Below are positions 1 through 8,239 of a stretch of DNA of 64,000 nucleotides, in pieces (positions within the stretch are counted from its first letter, which is position 1; each line of letters starts with the position of its first letter). Source of the DNA: Promethearchaeota archaeon (GTDB lineage: Archaea > Asgardarchaeota > Lokiarchaeia > Sigyniarchaeales > SOKP01); contig JAHPZJ010000015.1 of assembly GCA_019058245.1 (NCBI GenBank), forward strand, positions 62,001 through 126,000, written 5' to 3'. Under the pieces are notes generated by a model, which was given only the letters and a program-made list of their open reading frames with translations, searched no databases and was not told the origin of the DNA. The position numbers and the translations under genes are program-made.

Positions 1-2
1 GA

Positions 3-80
3 TTTAATTTAAAACCGGATGAAGTTATAGATTTTGCATTCGATATTATTGGTGAAGGTTTAAAACCAAAGGAAAAATAA
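3..80 (+). CDS. C-terminal end of an upstream gene (partial)
   Basis: An open frame enters from the left edge in frame 3 and ends at a TAA at 78-80, giving a 25-residue tail that ends in GLKPKEK. It lies 21 bases before the flavodoxin gene on the same strand, so the two may be co-transcribed. The tail is amphipathic and helical, which would suit the end of a TetR-type regulator, but that is a guess; too little is visible to assign a family. Confidence 0.5.
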   Translation, partial: FNLKPDEVIDFAFDIIGEGLKPKEK

Positions 81-101
81 AAATAAGGAGGAATAAAAAA
101 A

Positions 102-590
102 ATGTCGAAAGTATTAATTGTATATTATTCTCTCACAGGTAATACTAAATTAATTGCAGAAGCAATAACAGAGTCAATAAATGCAGATGTTCTTGAATTA
201 AAACCTGTGAAAGAACTCAATGCTGAAAGTGGGATGAAATACTTTTGGGGCGGTTTCCAAGCAACAATGAAAAGAAAACCCAAATTAAAAGATTTTGATA
301 TCGATCCACTAATCTATGATTTAATTATTATTGGAACACCCGTATGGGCGTGGACATATTCTCCACCAATTCGTTCTTTCTTGTCAAAATTTGATCTATC
401 AAGTAAGAAAGTGGCACTCTGGACAAGTAGTGATGGAGATGGTGTAAAAGCAATGAGTAGATTTAAAAATACTCTAAGGAATAGTAATATCATTGGTGAA
501 ATCAGTTTTATATCTCCAAAAAAGCATGGAGTAGACGAAGCCAAAGAAAAAGCAATAGCTTGGGCAAATGAGATTATTCAGAATATATAA
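102..590 (+). CDS. Flavodoxin family protein
   Basis: A 162-residue protein with a flavodoxin-like alpha/beta fold. Its N-terminus VLIVYYSLTGNTKLIAEAI carries the FMN-phosphate loop (S/T-x-T-G-N-T, residues 10-15) after the first beta strand, and IIIGTPVWAWTYSPP (about residues 75-89) matches the second FMN loop region. It would act in the cytosol as a one- or two-electron carrier, or as a flavoprotein reductase subunit. A strong Shine-Dalgarno sequence (AAGGAGG at about 86-92) precedes the ATG. The next gene, a membrane 4Fe-4S protein, begins 20 bases downstream, so the pair probably forms an electron-transfer unit. The specific partner cannot be told from sequence. Confidence 0.88.
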   Translation: MSKVLIVYYSLTGNTKLIAEAITESINADVLELKPVKELNAESGMKYFWGGFQATMKRKPKLKDFDIDPLIYDLIIIGTPVWAWTYSPPIRSFLSKFDLSSKKVALWTSSDGDGVKAMSRFKNTLRNSNIIGEISFISPKKHGVDEAKEKAIAWANEIIQNI

Positions 591-609
591 ATTATGAGAG
601 TGTTATAGA

Positions 610-1386
610 ATGGGACAACGCAAGAAATCATTTAAATTCAGAAAACTTTTGATGTTCTTATGGCTAATTGCTTTACCCATCACGTTTAATTGGATGTCGC
701 CTGTTCTCATTATAATGGGAGGCTTTGAAGGTTATATTACAATAAGCTTCATTGTCTTTGCTACTTGGTTCATTTCATCATTATTTTTCGGTAGAGCTTT
801 TTGTGCATATGGGTGTCAATGGGGAGCAGTTCAAGAAGTTCTAGGGGATACAATACCAAAGAAATTAGATCCCACTAAAAAAAAGAAAAGAAGGAAGATT
901 AAATATATTGTCTTTATTGTTTGGATTGCTTTTATTGCTTTAGGACCAATATTAAATTTAGGATATCAATATGGATTTAGTCCATTTTATCCAACTCCCG
1001 AAGATCCTACAGCAATAATTTCATGGAATGAATTTGCAATTGGAATGTTGATTTTCTATTTTGGAATTATTGGATCGGTAGCGATTCTATTTACAATAGT
1101 AGGAGGAAAACGATCTTTTTGTAATTATGCGTGTCCTATGGGAGTTTTAGGAGTTATAGGGACAAAAATCAAAAATGCCTTTAAATACCCTTCCCTCCAC
1201 TTAGAAGTAAATAATGAAAAATGCACTCAGTGTAAGCAATGTTCAAAAACATGTGAGATGGGGCTTGATGTCAATGAATTAGTACAAAAAGGAGATATGT
1301 ATGATCCAGATTGTATTCTATGCGGCAGTTGTATTTCTAATTGCCCTCAGGATGTTATAAATTATGCATTGAAATGGAGAAAGTAA
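610..1386 (+). CDS. Membrane-bound 4Fe-4S protein, NapH/CcoG-like
   Basis: A 258-residue polytopic protein with about four transmembrane segments. Two cysteine motifs flank membrane helices (CAYGCQWG near residue 66 and CNYACPMG near residue 175), as in the NapH/NosR/CcoG family. A C-terminal soluble domain carries two ferredoxin-type clusters, CTQCKQCSKTC and CILCGSCISNC. Proteins of this family pass electrons between membrane or quinone pools and soluble redox proteins. It follows the flavodoxin gene closely on the same strand, suggesting a shared electron path. Its location just before the tungstate/pterin cluster fits low-potential redox metabolism, but the actual donor and acceptor are unknown. 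Confidence 0.85.
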   Translation: MGQRKKSFKFRKLLMFLWLIALPITFNWMSPVLIIMGGFEGYITISFIVFATWFISSLFFGRAFCAYGCQWGAVQEVLGDTIPKKLDPTKKKKRRKIKYIVFIVWIAFIALGPILNLGYQYGFSPFYPTPEDPTAIISWNEFAIGMLIFYFGIIGSVAILFTIVGGKRSFCNYACPMGVLGVIGTKIKNAFKYPSLHLEVNNEKCTQCKQCSKTCEMGLDVNELVQKGDMYDPDCILCGSCISNCPQDVINYALKWRK

Positions 1387-1819
1387 AAATCTTTAATAAA
1401 TATCTTTCATTTTTTATTTAAAATTTTTTTTATACAAATGTCAAGAGATAGAGAATATATAGTGCTCTATATTGTATTTTAATTTACATTTTTCACATAG
1501 AATAAAGCAATTACATTGAAAAGCTGTTTTTAGTTATTTTTTATTAAGGGTATATAAAAAATAATAAGATAATGCAAGTACAAGCAGAAATAATTCAACT
1601 CACATGGGTACCTTGCACTAAATGCAAGTGGATTTTTAATGCAAAAATTACAACAGACATCCTTCATCATCCAAGTTTTTATTTTAGATAGATTAAAAAT
1701 ACTTCTTCTTCATAACCTTTTTATTTGAATTTTAATTATCTTTATCGATATGTACAGTCATACATATCATTAATCTTTAATTTATAAAATAACTAAAACA
1801 AAAAATAGGAAATTATAAA
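1387..1819. other. Intergenic region before tupA
   Basis: A 433-base A+T-rich stretch. It holds the palindrome listed separately at 1747-1768 and the tupA promoter, with weak TATA-like tracts. A 39-codon open frame at 1572-1691 encodes a peptide with a CxxC (VPCTKCKW), but it has no Shine-Dalgarno and no clear family; it may be a gene remnant or chance. A loose inverted repeat (ATAGAG/CTCTAT, about 1447-1470) is also present. Confidence 0.5.
1747..1768. promoter_or_regulatory. Perfect palindrome upstream of tupA, ModE-box-like operator
   Basis: GATATGTA at 1747-1754 and TACATATC at 1761-1768 are exact reverse complements separated by six bases (CAGTCA). The site ends 51 bases before the tupA ATG, where an archaeal repressor would compete with or occlude the promoter. 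From memory the E. coli ModE box has the form CGnTATATA-N6-TAnATAnCG, which this resembles in half-site composition and six-base spacer. A ModE- or TunR-like tungstate/molybdate regulator is therefore a reasonable inference; no such regulator gene is in the window. Confidence 0.55.
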
Positions 1820-2854
1820 ATGTCATCAAGAAGACCATTAAAAGAATTTGTAGGTGATCATAAAACAGCTATTATATTAGCAATTATAATCATTGTGGGA
1901 GGTTCAGTTGGAACATATTTTGTTATTGATTATTTGAATGCTCAAAATCCAGAAAAAATAACATTAGCAACAACAACATCTACATATGATTCAGGACTAT
2001 TAGATTATTTATTACCTAAATTTACTGAACAGACGGGAATTCAAATTAAAGTATTATCAGTAGGGACAGGAACCGCTATTCAATATGGGAAAGATGGGAA
2101 TGTAGATGTAATTTTGGTTCATTCAAGGTCAAGAGAAGATGATTTTGTTAATGCTAGTCTTGGTGTTGGTGGAGTCCCATATGGAATCTATCGTGCATGT
2201 GTTATGTATAACGATTTTATTATAGTAGGACATGAATCTAATCCTGCTAATTTACATCCTGGTGAAAACATAATAACAGTCATGACAAAATTAAGAGATG
2301 CTATAGATAATGGAAATATGACCTTTTATTCTAGAGGAGATGGTTCGGGGACTCATTCAAAAGAACTAGCCTTATGGAACCTAATTGGAGTGGACCCAGA
2401 AACAAGATGGAAAAATCAACCAGATAAGTATTCTGAAACTGGAGAAGGTATGGGAACCACATTATTAATAACATATGAGGATGCTGAAGCCGCACATGAA
2501 GGATATACAATAATTGATAGAGGTACATGGCTTTCTTTATTTGAACAATATACCACCCTAAAGATATTAGCAGAATCTATTGTTGGTGAAAATTATTTAC
2601 TCAATCCTTATGGGGTTATCCCTATTAATCCTATATTATATCCCCACGTTAAATATGTTTCTGTATGTAGATTTGTTGGCTTTCTAACATCTCCGTATGG
2701 TCAGGATCTAATTGATGCGTATAGAAAAAATAATCAAGTTCTATTTCACGCGGATTTTGGAACTTGTGATCATGATACTGCTTGTACTACTACTGCTGAT
2801 GAAATAACTATATGGAAGCCATATCAAATAGAATTTGCAGATTTAACAGTCTAA
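1820..2854 (+). CDS. tupA: Tungstate ABC transporter, substrate-binding protein
   Basis: A 344-residue solute-binding protein. An uncleaved-looking membrane anchor spans about residues 17-38 and the ligand-binding domain follows outside the cell. The oxyanion-binding signature ATTTSTYDSGLLDYL near residues 48-62 and the later segments SVGTGTAIQYGKDG, DVILVHSR and VMYNDFIIVG are characteristic of the TupA/WtpA-type family, specifically TupA. It captures tungstate (possibly molybdate) for the adjacent permease and ATPase. The C-terminus has roughly 30 residues with two cysteines that look like an extra tail relative to typical bacterial TupA. A palindrome lies upstream and a hairpin/T-tract directly follows the stop, so this gene may be expressed more strongly than tupB and tupC. 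Confidence 0.92.
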   Translation: MSSRRPLKEFVGDHKTAIILAIIIIVGGSVGTYFVIDYLNAQNPEKITLATTTSTYDSGLLDYLLPKFTEQTGIQIKVLSVGTGTAIQYGKDGNVDVILVHSRSREDDFVNASLGVGGVPYGIYRACVMYNDFIIVGHESNPANLHPGENIITVMTKLRDAIDNGNMTFYSRGDGSGTHSKELALWNLIGVDPETRWKNQPDKYSETGEGMGTTLLITYEDAEAAHEGYTIIDRGTWLSLFEQYTTLKILAESIVGENYLLNPYGVIPINPILYPHVKYVSVCRFVGFLTSPYGQDLIDAYRKNNQVLFHADFGTCDHDTACTTTADEITIWKPYQIEFADLTV

Positions 2855-2882
2855 TGAATTTTAATAAAATTCATTTTTTTTT
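2854..2882 (+). terminator. Hairpin plus T-tract between tupA and tupB
   Basis: ATGAATTTT (2854-2862) and AAAATTCAT (2866-2874) form a perfect 9-bp inverted repeat with a 3-base loop. It begins on the last base of the tupA stop codon and is followed by an almost unbroken run of T to about 2882. Archaeal termination depends chiefly on the U-tract, so this could be a partial terminator or an mRNA 3'-end stabiliser that raises the ratio of binding protein to permease. Confidence 0.6.
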
Positions 2883-2926
2883 AATTTTTTAATACAATAG
2901 TTAAATTAAAAAAAGAAGTTAAAATA

Positions 2927-3622
2927 ATGCCGAATGAAATTATAGAGGGAATATTAGAAGCAATACGTTTAATATTTACCTTTGATCCTGAAGTATGGGG
3001 AGTAATTGAAGTTTCGTTCCGAGTTTCCTTAACCTCAACATTTTTAGCAGCTTTAGTTGCTTTACCAATTGGTTCATTTATAGGACTGAGAAAGTTTAAA
3101 GGGAAAAATGAGATTACAAACTTAATTAATACATTTATGGGATTCCCTCCAGTAGTTATGGGATTATTAATATATTTGTTATTATCAAGAAATGGACCAT
3201 TTGGGGAATTAGGATTATTATATTCAACATCAGCTATGATTATAGCCCAATTTCTTTTAGCAATCCCTATTATTATGGGTACTGCTAAAGCGGCAATAGA
3301 AAGTGTTGATCCAATTTTAAAAGAAACAGTCCTTTCTTTAGGGGCTAATGAACGCCAATTATGGTGGGAATTAATTAAACATTCGAAAAAATCTATTATT
3401 GCTGGATTTCTTGTTGCTTTTGGTCAAGCAATTTCTGAAGTAGGAGCTGTTATAATCGTTGGAGGTAATATTAGATGGGAAACTAGAACCTTTACGACGT
3501 CTATTGTTCTTCAGACTCGTATGGGTGAATTTGGGATGGCAATAGCTTTAGGGGTAATTCTTATCTCTATTACTTTTATAGTCAATTACGGACTTACACG
3601 TTTACAAGCTAGAGTTGATTAA
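2927..3622 (+). CDS. tupB: Tungstate ABC transporter permease
   Basis: A 231-residue integral membrane protein with about five to six helices. It has the binding-protein-dependent transport permease fold: an ABC-contact (EAA-type) loop is visible as ESVDPILKETVLSLGANERQ (about residues 125-144). The family is TupB/ModB-like. It lies between tupA and tupC, and its stop codon is two bases before the best tupC ATG, so the two are translationally coupled. It should form the membrane channel for tungstate. An AAAAAGAAG tract before the ATG is a weak ribosome-binding site. Confidence 0.9.
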   Translation: MPNEIIEGILEAIRLIFTFDPEVWGVIEVSFRVSLTSTFLAALVALPIGSFIGLRKFKGKNEITNLINTFMGFPPVVMGLLIYLLLSRNGPFGELGLLYSTSAMIIAQFLLAIPIIMGTAKAAIESVDPILKETVLSLGANERQLWWELIKHSKKSIIAGFLVAFGQAISEVGAVIIVGGNIRWETRTFTTSIVLQTRMGEFGMAIALGVILISITFIVNYGLTRLQARVD

Positions 3623-3623
3623 A

Positions 3624-4715
3624 ATGAATTTACTAGAGATTAGAAATATTCACAAAGAATACTATAAAGGAGATAAATCAGCAATCATTGTACTTTCTAA
3701 CATTAATTTCTCTGTTAAAAAAGGAGAATGCTTTATTATAATTGGCCCAAATGGAAGTGGTAAAACTACTTTGTTAAAATTAATAGGATTACTTGAATTA
3801 CCAACTTTTGGACAAATTCTTTATAATAATAAAAATTTAATTAACATTTCAAGAAAGGAAAAAGTTAATTACAGGAGAAAATTCTCATTTGTCCGACAAA
3901 AACCTGTCGTACGGAATACGTCGGTCTTTAATAACATAGCATATGGTTTAAAAGTACGTGGAATGAGAAGTATTGATTATCAAGAGGAGGTGAATGAAAT
4001 TATACAATTTTCTGGGTTAAAGGGTATGGAGAAAAAAAATGCAAGATCTTTATCTGGAGGTGAAATGCAAAGAGTCGCAATAGCAATGAATTTCGTTATT
4101 AGCCCTGAGCTCTACTTATTGGATGAAGTTTCAGCAAATTTAGATTCGATGAATTTAAAGTTATTAGATGATTTTATTATGAGAATAAAACAGGATAAGG
4201 AAAAAACTATTATTATGAGTACACATGATCCTCTTGAAGCAATAAAATATGCAGACCGTATTGCTGTACTTAATAATGGTCAAATAACTCAAATAGGAAG
4301 ACCAAATGAAATTTTCACAGCTCCGAAGGATGAATTTACTGCTCTTTTTGTAGGATATGAAAACATTCTTTATGGATTAGCAGAATTAGATAAAGCAACA
4401 GGATTATCTCAAATTAAAATTAATGATTTAATTATTACAGCTGCAAGTCAACAAGAGGGGGAAGTTAAAGTTTGTATTCGACCAGAAAGTATTGGTATTG
4501 CTAAAGAACCCCCTAAGAACACAAGCTATAGAAATACCTTCAAAGGATTTATTGAAAATATCCGAGAACTTGGAAATATTTGTCATTTAATCGTAAGATG
4601 TCAATCAGAGAAATTTTTAATAACCATAACTGAGCTTTCTCGAAAAAATCTAAAGTTAGAAATAGATTCTGAGGTCTTTATCAATTTTAAAGCAACAGAT
4701 GTTAAAATATTATAA
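3624..4715 (+). CDS. tupC: Tungstate ABC transporter ATP-binding protein
   Basis: An ABC ATPase of about 363 residues. Walker A is GPNGSGKTT, the signature is LSGGEMQR, Walker B is LYLLDEVSANLD, and the switch histidine is in MSTHDPLEA. After the nucleotide-binding domain (to about residue 235) there is a C-terminal TOBE/MOP-like regulatory domain with VCIRPESIGIA, as found in oxyanion importers such as ModC. The chosen ATG at 3624 lies just past the tupB stop; a TTG nine bases upstream is also in frame and overlaps tupB. The C-terminal domain may sense the imported oxyanion and inhibit transport when tungstate is abundant. Confidence 0.9.
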   Translation: MNLLEIRNIHKEYYKGDKSAIIVLSNINFSVKKGECFIIIGPNGSGKTTLLKLIGLLELPTFGQILYNNKNLINISRKEKVNYRRKFSFVRQKPVVRNTSVFNNIAYGLKVRGMRSIDYQEEVNEIIQFSGLKGMEKKNARSLSGGEMQRVAIAMNFVISPELYLLDEVSANLDSMNLKLLDDFIMRIKQDKEKTIIMSTHDPLEAIKYADRIAVLNNGQITQIGRPNEIFTAPKDEFTALFVGYENILYGLAELDKATGLSQIKINDLIITAASQQEGEVKVCIRPESIGIAKEPPKNTSYRNTFKGFIENIRELGNICHLIVRCQSEKFLITITELSRKNLKLEIDSEVFINFKATDVKIL

Positions 4716-4799
4716 ATAAATTTTTAAGAAATTTCAATTTAATTTAAATAACGTTATGTTTACAAGAAAATATCGAAGATTTTAACATCTTTAACGAAA

Positions 4800-5228
4800 A
4801 TGATCGATATATCTGAAAAAAATACAATTACTAGGATTGCGATAGCGTCTGGCAAGATTAAATTAAAAAAAGAGACAATTGAACGGATTATTAATAAACA
4901 AGTTGAAAAAGGAGATGCATTTACTATTGCGAAAGTCTCTGCTATCAATGCGGTTAAAAAAGTCCCAGAATTAATTCCTTTCTGTCATCCAATCCCTATA
5001 ACAAATGTGAATGTAAATTTTGAAATTAATGGTCAACTAATTAAAGTAATATGCAGAGTTAAAAGTATTGCGAAAACTGGTGTTGAAATGGAAGCACTAA
5101 CGGGAGTTAGTATCGCACTTTTAAATTTGTGGGATATTATCAAAATGTATGAAAAGGATAAAGATGGGCAATATCCATCGACTCAAATCTATGATCTAAA
5201 AGTCGAAGAGAAGATAAAAAGGCAGTGA
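4800..5228 (+). CDS. moaC: Cyclic pyranopterin monophosphate synthase
   Basis: A 142-residue MoaC, which converts 3',8-cyclo-7,8-dihydro-GTP from MoaA into cyclic pyranopterin monophosphate, the first stable pterin intermediate. Visible family motifs are IPFCHPIPITNV (active-site Cys/His region, about residues 58-69) and TGVEMEALTGVSIALLNLWD (about residues 94-113). Its length is typical of archaeal MoaC. It begins the pterin part of the cluster, 84 bases after tupC, and moaA starts ten bases after its stop. The ATG at 4800 is followed directly by ATCGATATATC-type sequence and no strong Shine-Dalgarno is visible. Confidence 0.93.
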   Translation: MIDISEKNTITRIAIASGKIKLKKETIERIINKQVEKGDAFTIAKVSAINAVKKVPELIPFCHPIPITNVNVNFEINGQLIKVICRVKSIAKTGVEMEALTGVSIALLNLWDIIKMYEKDKDGQYPSTQIYDLKVEEKIKRQ

Positions 5229-5237
5229 TTTTAGAAT

Positions 5238-6158
5238 ATGAAAGATAAAAGCAATAGAGAAATTAAACACATCAGATTTTCTATAACATCAAAGTGTAAT
5301 TATAATTGCATTTACTGTGATCAAGAAGGCTTTATACCCAAAACTTCAGAATTGACTGTAGAGGAGATAACAAAGTTATGCAAAATATTAGCCGAAATCT
5401 TAAATGTTACTAGAATAAAATTTACTGGTGGAGAACCTTTATGCCGAGAAGAGATTATACAAATAATTAAGAATGTAGCTGATTTGCATTTATATAAAGA
5501 TATCTCTATTACTACCAATGGATTCTTATTATTTAACAAAGCAGAAGAATTATATAAAGCAGGATTGAATCGAATAAATGTATCACTTTGTTCGCTAATA
5601 CCAGAAGTATATAAAAAGATTTATGGTTCGGATTCATTAAAGGAGGTGCTAAAGGGATTAAAAAAAGCAAAAGAAGTTGGATTTAATTCGATAAAATTAA
5701 ATTTTGTTGTAATGAAAGGGTTAAATGATAATGAATTAGAATCTATGTTAGAATTTTGTAGTAAAAATGGATATATCTTACAATTAATTGAATTACACAA
5801 GGTTTCAGATTCAGTAGGTGGAAATGGTGAATTTTATGAGAAATATCATCTTGATCTTAAACCCATTGTTGAAGATCTTGAATCAAAATCTAAAAAAATA
5901 AAGATAAGAGGCTCTATGCAAAATCGGAAAGTATTAACTTTAGCAAATTCAGCAATAGTTGAAACTATTGTTCCTAGTCATGAATTTTGTATGGGCTGTA
6001 CAAAACTACGTGTGGGGTGTGATGGAAATCTTTTTGGTTGTTTGTATAGATCAGACCTAGGAAAAAATATTAAGGACGCTATTCGAAATCATCATTCATT
6101 ATCTAAATATGAACAAATAGTCAAGCAAGTGGTAGATTCACGAGAGCCTTATTATTAG
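5238..6158 (+). CDS. moaA: GTP 3',8-cyclase, radical SAM enzyme
   Basis: A 306-residue radical SAM protein. The N-terminal cluster motif is CNYNCIYC (CxxxCxxC, near residues 19-26), followed by the GGE motif TGGEPLCREE. The C-terminal second cluster motif is CMGCTKLRVGCDGNLFGC, which fits CxxC-x13-C exactly. Together they define MoaA, which rearranges GTP for molybdopterin synthesis. The protein ends in REPYY and lacks the terminal Gly-Gly that bacterial MoaA uses in catalysis; archaeal members may share this. Ten bases separate it from moaC, and moaD follows after 25 bases, so one transcript is likely. Confidence 0.93.
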   Translation: MKDKSNREIKHIRFSITSKCNYNCIYCDQEGFIPKTSELTVEEITKLCKILAEILNVTRIKFTGGEPLCREEIIQIIKNVADLHLYKDISITTNGFLLFNKAEELYKAGLNRINVSLCSLIPEVYKKIYGSDSLKEVLKGLKKAKEVGFNSIKLNFVVMKGLNDNELESMLEFCSKNGYILQLIELHKVSDSVGGNGEFYEKYHLDLKPIVEDLESKSKKIKIRGSMQNRKVLTLANSAIVETIVPSHEFCMGCTKLRVGCDGNLFGCLYRSDLGKNIKDAIRNHHSLSKYEQIVKQVVDSREPYY

Positions 6159-6183
6159 GGATTATTAAAAACTAGGCAAAATT

Positions 6184-6462
6184 ATGATTATAGAAATACT
6201 CTACTTTGCTGAAATTAAGGAGATTACTAAAAAAGAAAGAGAAAGATTTCAAATATCAGAGAGCAATTTAAAGGCATTATTAAATGTTTTATTTGAAAAA
6301 TATGAATTAAAGAATATAATTTGGGATGAAAAGAGTCAAAAAATACATAATCTAATATCTGTCGTAATAAATAACCAAGTAATCCAGAAGAAAGATCCAC
6401 TATTTATTAATTTAAATGACGGAGATACAATTGCTTTCTTATTACCTGTATCAGGAGGTTAA
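6184..6462 (+). CDS. moaD: Molybdopterin synthase small subunit
   Basis: A 92-residue beta-grasp (ubiquitin-like) protein ending in LLPVSGG. The C-terminal Gly-Gly is the site that is adenylated and then thiocarboxylated to carry sulfur for the dithiolene. It works as a heterotetramer with MoaE, encoded six bases downstream. The codons for the last two glycines (GGA GGT, 6454-6459) also form a near-perfect Shine-Dalgarno for moaE with a nine-base spacer. The activating MoeB/HesA-type enzyme is not in this window. Confidence 0.92.
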   Translation: MIIEILYFAEIKEITKKERERFQISESNLKALLNVLFEKYELKNIIWDEKSQKIHNLISVVINNQVIQKKDPLFINLNDGDTIAFLLPVSGG

Positions 6463-6468
6463 AACGTT

Positions 6469-6918
6469 ATGAGTATTAATGAAAATTATTCAATTAAATC
6501 AGGAATATACAACAAAGGAGAAATCAATTTAGAAAGAATTATTGAATCGGTAAAAAAAAGTCCTGAAATAAAAAAAGCTGGATCTATTCACACATTTACC
6601 GGAATTGTAAGAGAAAGCTCTGTAAATGGAAAACCTGTAATTAACATGAAAATTGATGCATATAACGAGTTGGCAAATATAAGTATTAATAAGATTTGTG
6701 AAAATTTAAAAAAAGAAAATGGTATAATTGATATTAAAATTATCCATCTAAAAGGAGACTTTAACCTTTCTGAGGATTTAGTTTATGTAGTTGTAGCCTC
6801 AGGTCATAGAAAAGAAGGTTTTAAAGTAATTAGTAAAGCTGTTGATATGTATAAAAAAGAACTTGCTGTATGGAAAAAAGAAATTTTTTCTGATGGAACT
6901 TCAAAGTGGATTCATTAA
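6469..6918 (+). CDS. moaE: Molybdopterin synthase large (catalytic) subunit
   Basis: A 149-residue MoaE. Family features include GSIHTFTGIVRESSVNGKPV (about residues 38-57), ending of the beta sheet at DLVYVVVASGHRKEGF (the conserved HR in the catalytic region) and a C-terminal VWKKEIFSDGTSKWI segment (usual form PIWKKE..DG..W). It transfers two sulfurs from MoaD thiocarboxylate to cyclic pyranopterin monophosphate. Its start overlaps the ribosome-binding function of the moaD 3' end, which couples the two subunits. MoeA follows after about 50 bases. Confidence 0.93.
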   Translation: MSINENYSIKSGIYNKGEINLERIIESVKKSPEIKKAGSIHTFTGIVRESSVNGKPVINMKIDAYNELANISINKICENLKKENGIIDIKIIHLKGDFNLSEDLVYVVVASGHRKEGFKVISKAVDMYKKELAVWKKEIFSDGTSKWIH

Positions 6919-6971
6919 AAATGGTATATACAAAATTAACTATTAATTTTTAAAGATATCAAAACTATAAA

Positions 6972-8213
6972 TTGAATGAATATTTAATGAAATTTCTTAA
7001 AACTATTAGTGTAGATGAATTCAAAAACATAATAAATTCAATAGAGAAGTTAACTAAGGATGAAGAGTTCATATCTTTAGAAGAAGCTTTCAATAGGGTT
7101 ACTTCTAAAGATATTACTAGTCCTATAAATGTTCCTCATTTCAGAAAATCACGAATGGATGGATATGCTGTAATAGCAGAGGATACTTTTGGTGCCGAAG
7201 AAGATAATCTTATTGAACTCGAATTGATAGAAATAATTCAAGCAGGAGATGTCCCTCAAAAAGAATTACATAAAGGACAATGTTCTTATGTAGCAACTGG
7301 AGCAGCTATCCCCAAAAATTCAGATGGTATTGTAATGGTTGAGTTCAGTGATAAAAAAGACTCTAAAATCTCAATTTCTACAGCAATAACTCCTGGAACA
7401 CATATCATCGAGATTGGTCATGACGTGAAAAAAGGTGATATTATAGTCAAAAAGGGTAGGTTAATTGACTTAAGTACAATAGGTATCTTGGCATCGTGTG
7501 GTATCAAGAAAGTATCTGTATATAAAAAGCCAATTGTAAGTCTTATTAGCACAGGAAATGAATTAGTAAGTCATGATATAAAAGAATTAGAAATTGGTAA
7601 GATTTATGATATTAATTCTATAGTATTAAAAAAAGCGATTGAAAATACAGGAGTCGAAGTAATTTTTCAGGGTATCATAAAGGATCAATATAATGATTTA
7701 AAAGCAGCTATAAATACTGCTTTAGAGAAGAGTGAAATTGTAATTCTTTCAGGTGGTACCTCTAAAGGTGAAGGTGATTTAGGTCCAAAAGTTTTGGAAG
7801 AATATAATGATATTGAAATTCTAGTTCATGGAGTAAAAATTAAACCAGGAAAACCAATAATTTTTGCAAAATTTAAAAAAAAGATTTTATTTATTTTGCC
7901 AGGATATCCAACTTCGGCACTAAGTTGTTTTTATGTTTTTATTGATAATTTTTTACGGAAAATATCAGGTTTTCCTTTAAGGAATAAATCTTCTAGAATA
8001 ATGGAAACGGGAGAACGGATTTATAGTACAATTGGTCGTCATGAATTTAAAGCTGTCAAAATTCAGAAAGAAAATGGAATTGATAAAATATTTCCCATAA
8101 AAACAGGTTCAGAAGCAATAAGCACTATGTTTTATGCAGATGGATACATAGAAATTGATGAATTAGAATCAATTATAGAAAGAGGAGGTAAAAGAGAAGT
8201 CTTTTTCTTCTAA
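6972..8213 (+). CDS. moeA: Molybdopterin molybdenumtransferase, MoeA paralog 1
   Basis: About 413 residues in the MoeA/gephyrin E-domain family, which inserts the metal oxyanion into the pterin dithiolene. The N-terminal hallmark is SRMDGYAVIAEDTFGA. The MPT-binding core has VSLISTGNEL, ILSGGTSKGEGDLGP and FILPGYPTSALSCF, and the small C-terminal beta domain follows. The start shown is TTG; an in-frame ATG at 6987 is an alternative. The catalytic-core loop reads SKGEGDLGP, differing from the more usual SxGxxDY form kept in the second paralog at 8816. Two MoeA copies are common in tungsten-using archaea and may divide metal choice or steps. Confidence 0.9.
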   Translation: MNEYLMKFLKTISVDEFKNIINSIEKLTKDEEFISLEEAFNRVTSKDITSPINVPHFRKSRMDGYAVIAEDTFGAEEDNLIELELIEIIQAGDVPQKELHKGQCSYVATGAAIPKNSDGIVMVEFSDKKDSKISISTAITPGTHIIEIGHDVKKGDIIVKKGRLIDLSTIGILASCGIKKVSVYKKPIVSLISTGNELVSHDIKELEIGKIYDINSIVLKKAIENTGVEVIFQGIIKDQYNDLKAAINTALEKSEIVILSGGTSKGEGDLGPKVLEEYNDIEILVHGVKIKPGKPIIFAKFKKKILFILPGYPTSALSCFYVFIDNFLRKISGFPLRNKSSRIMETGERIYSTIGRHEFKAVKIQKENGIDKIFPIKTGSEAISTMFYADGYIEIDELESIIERGGKREVFFF

Positions 8214-8239
8214 AAAAGTAATATATAACGAAAAATTAT

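Noticed and set aside
1572..1691. 39-codon frame with a CxxC motif upstream of tupA
   Set aside because: No ribosome-binding site, no family match, and it is short enough to be chance; kept only as a note in the intergenic entry.
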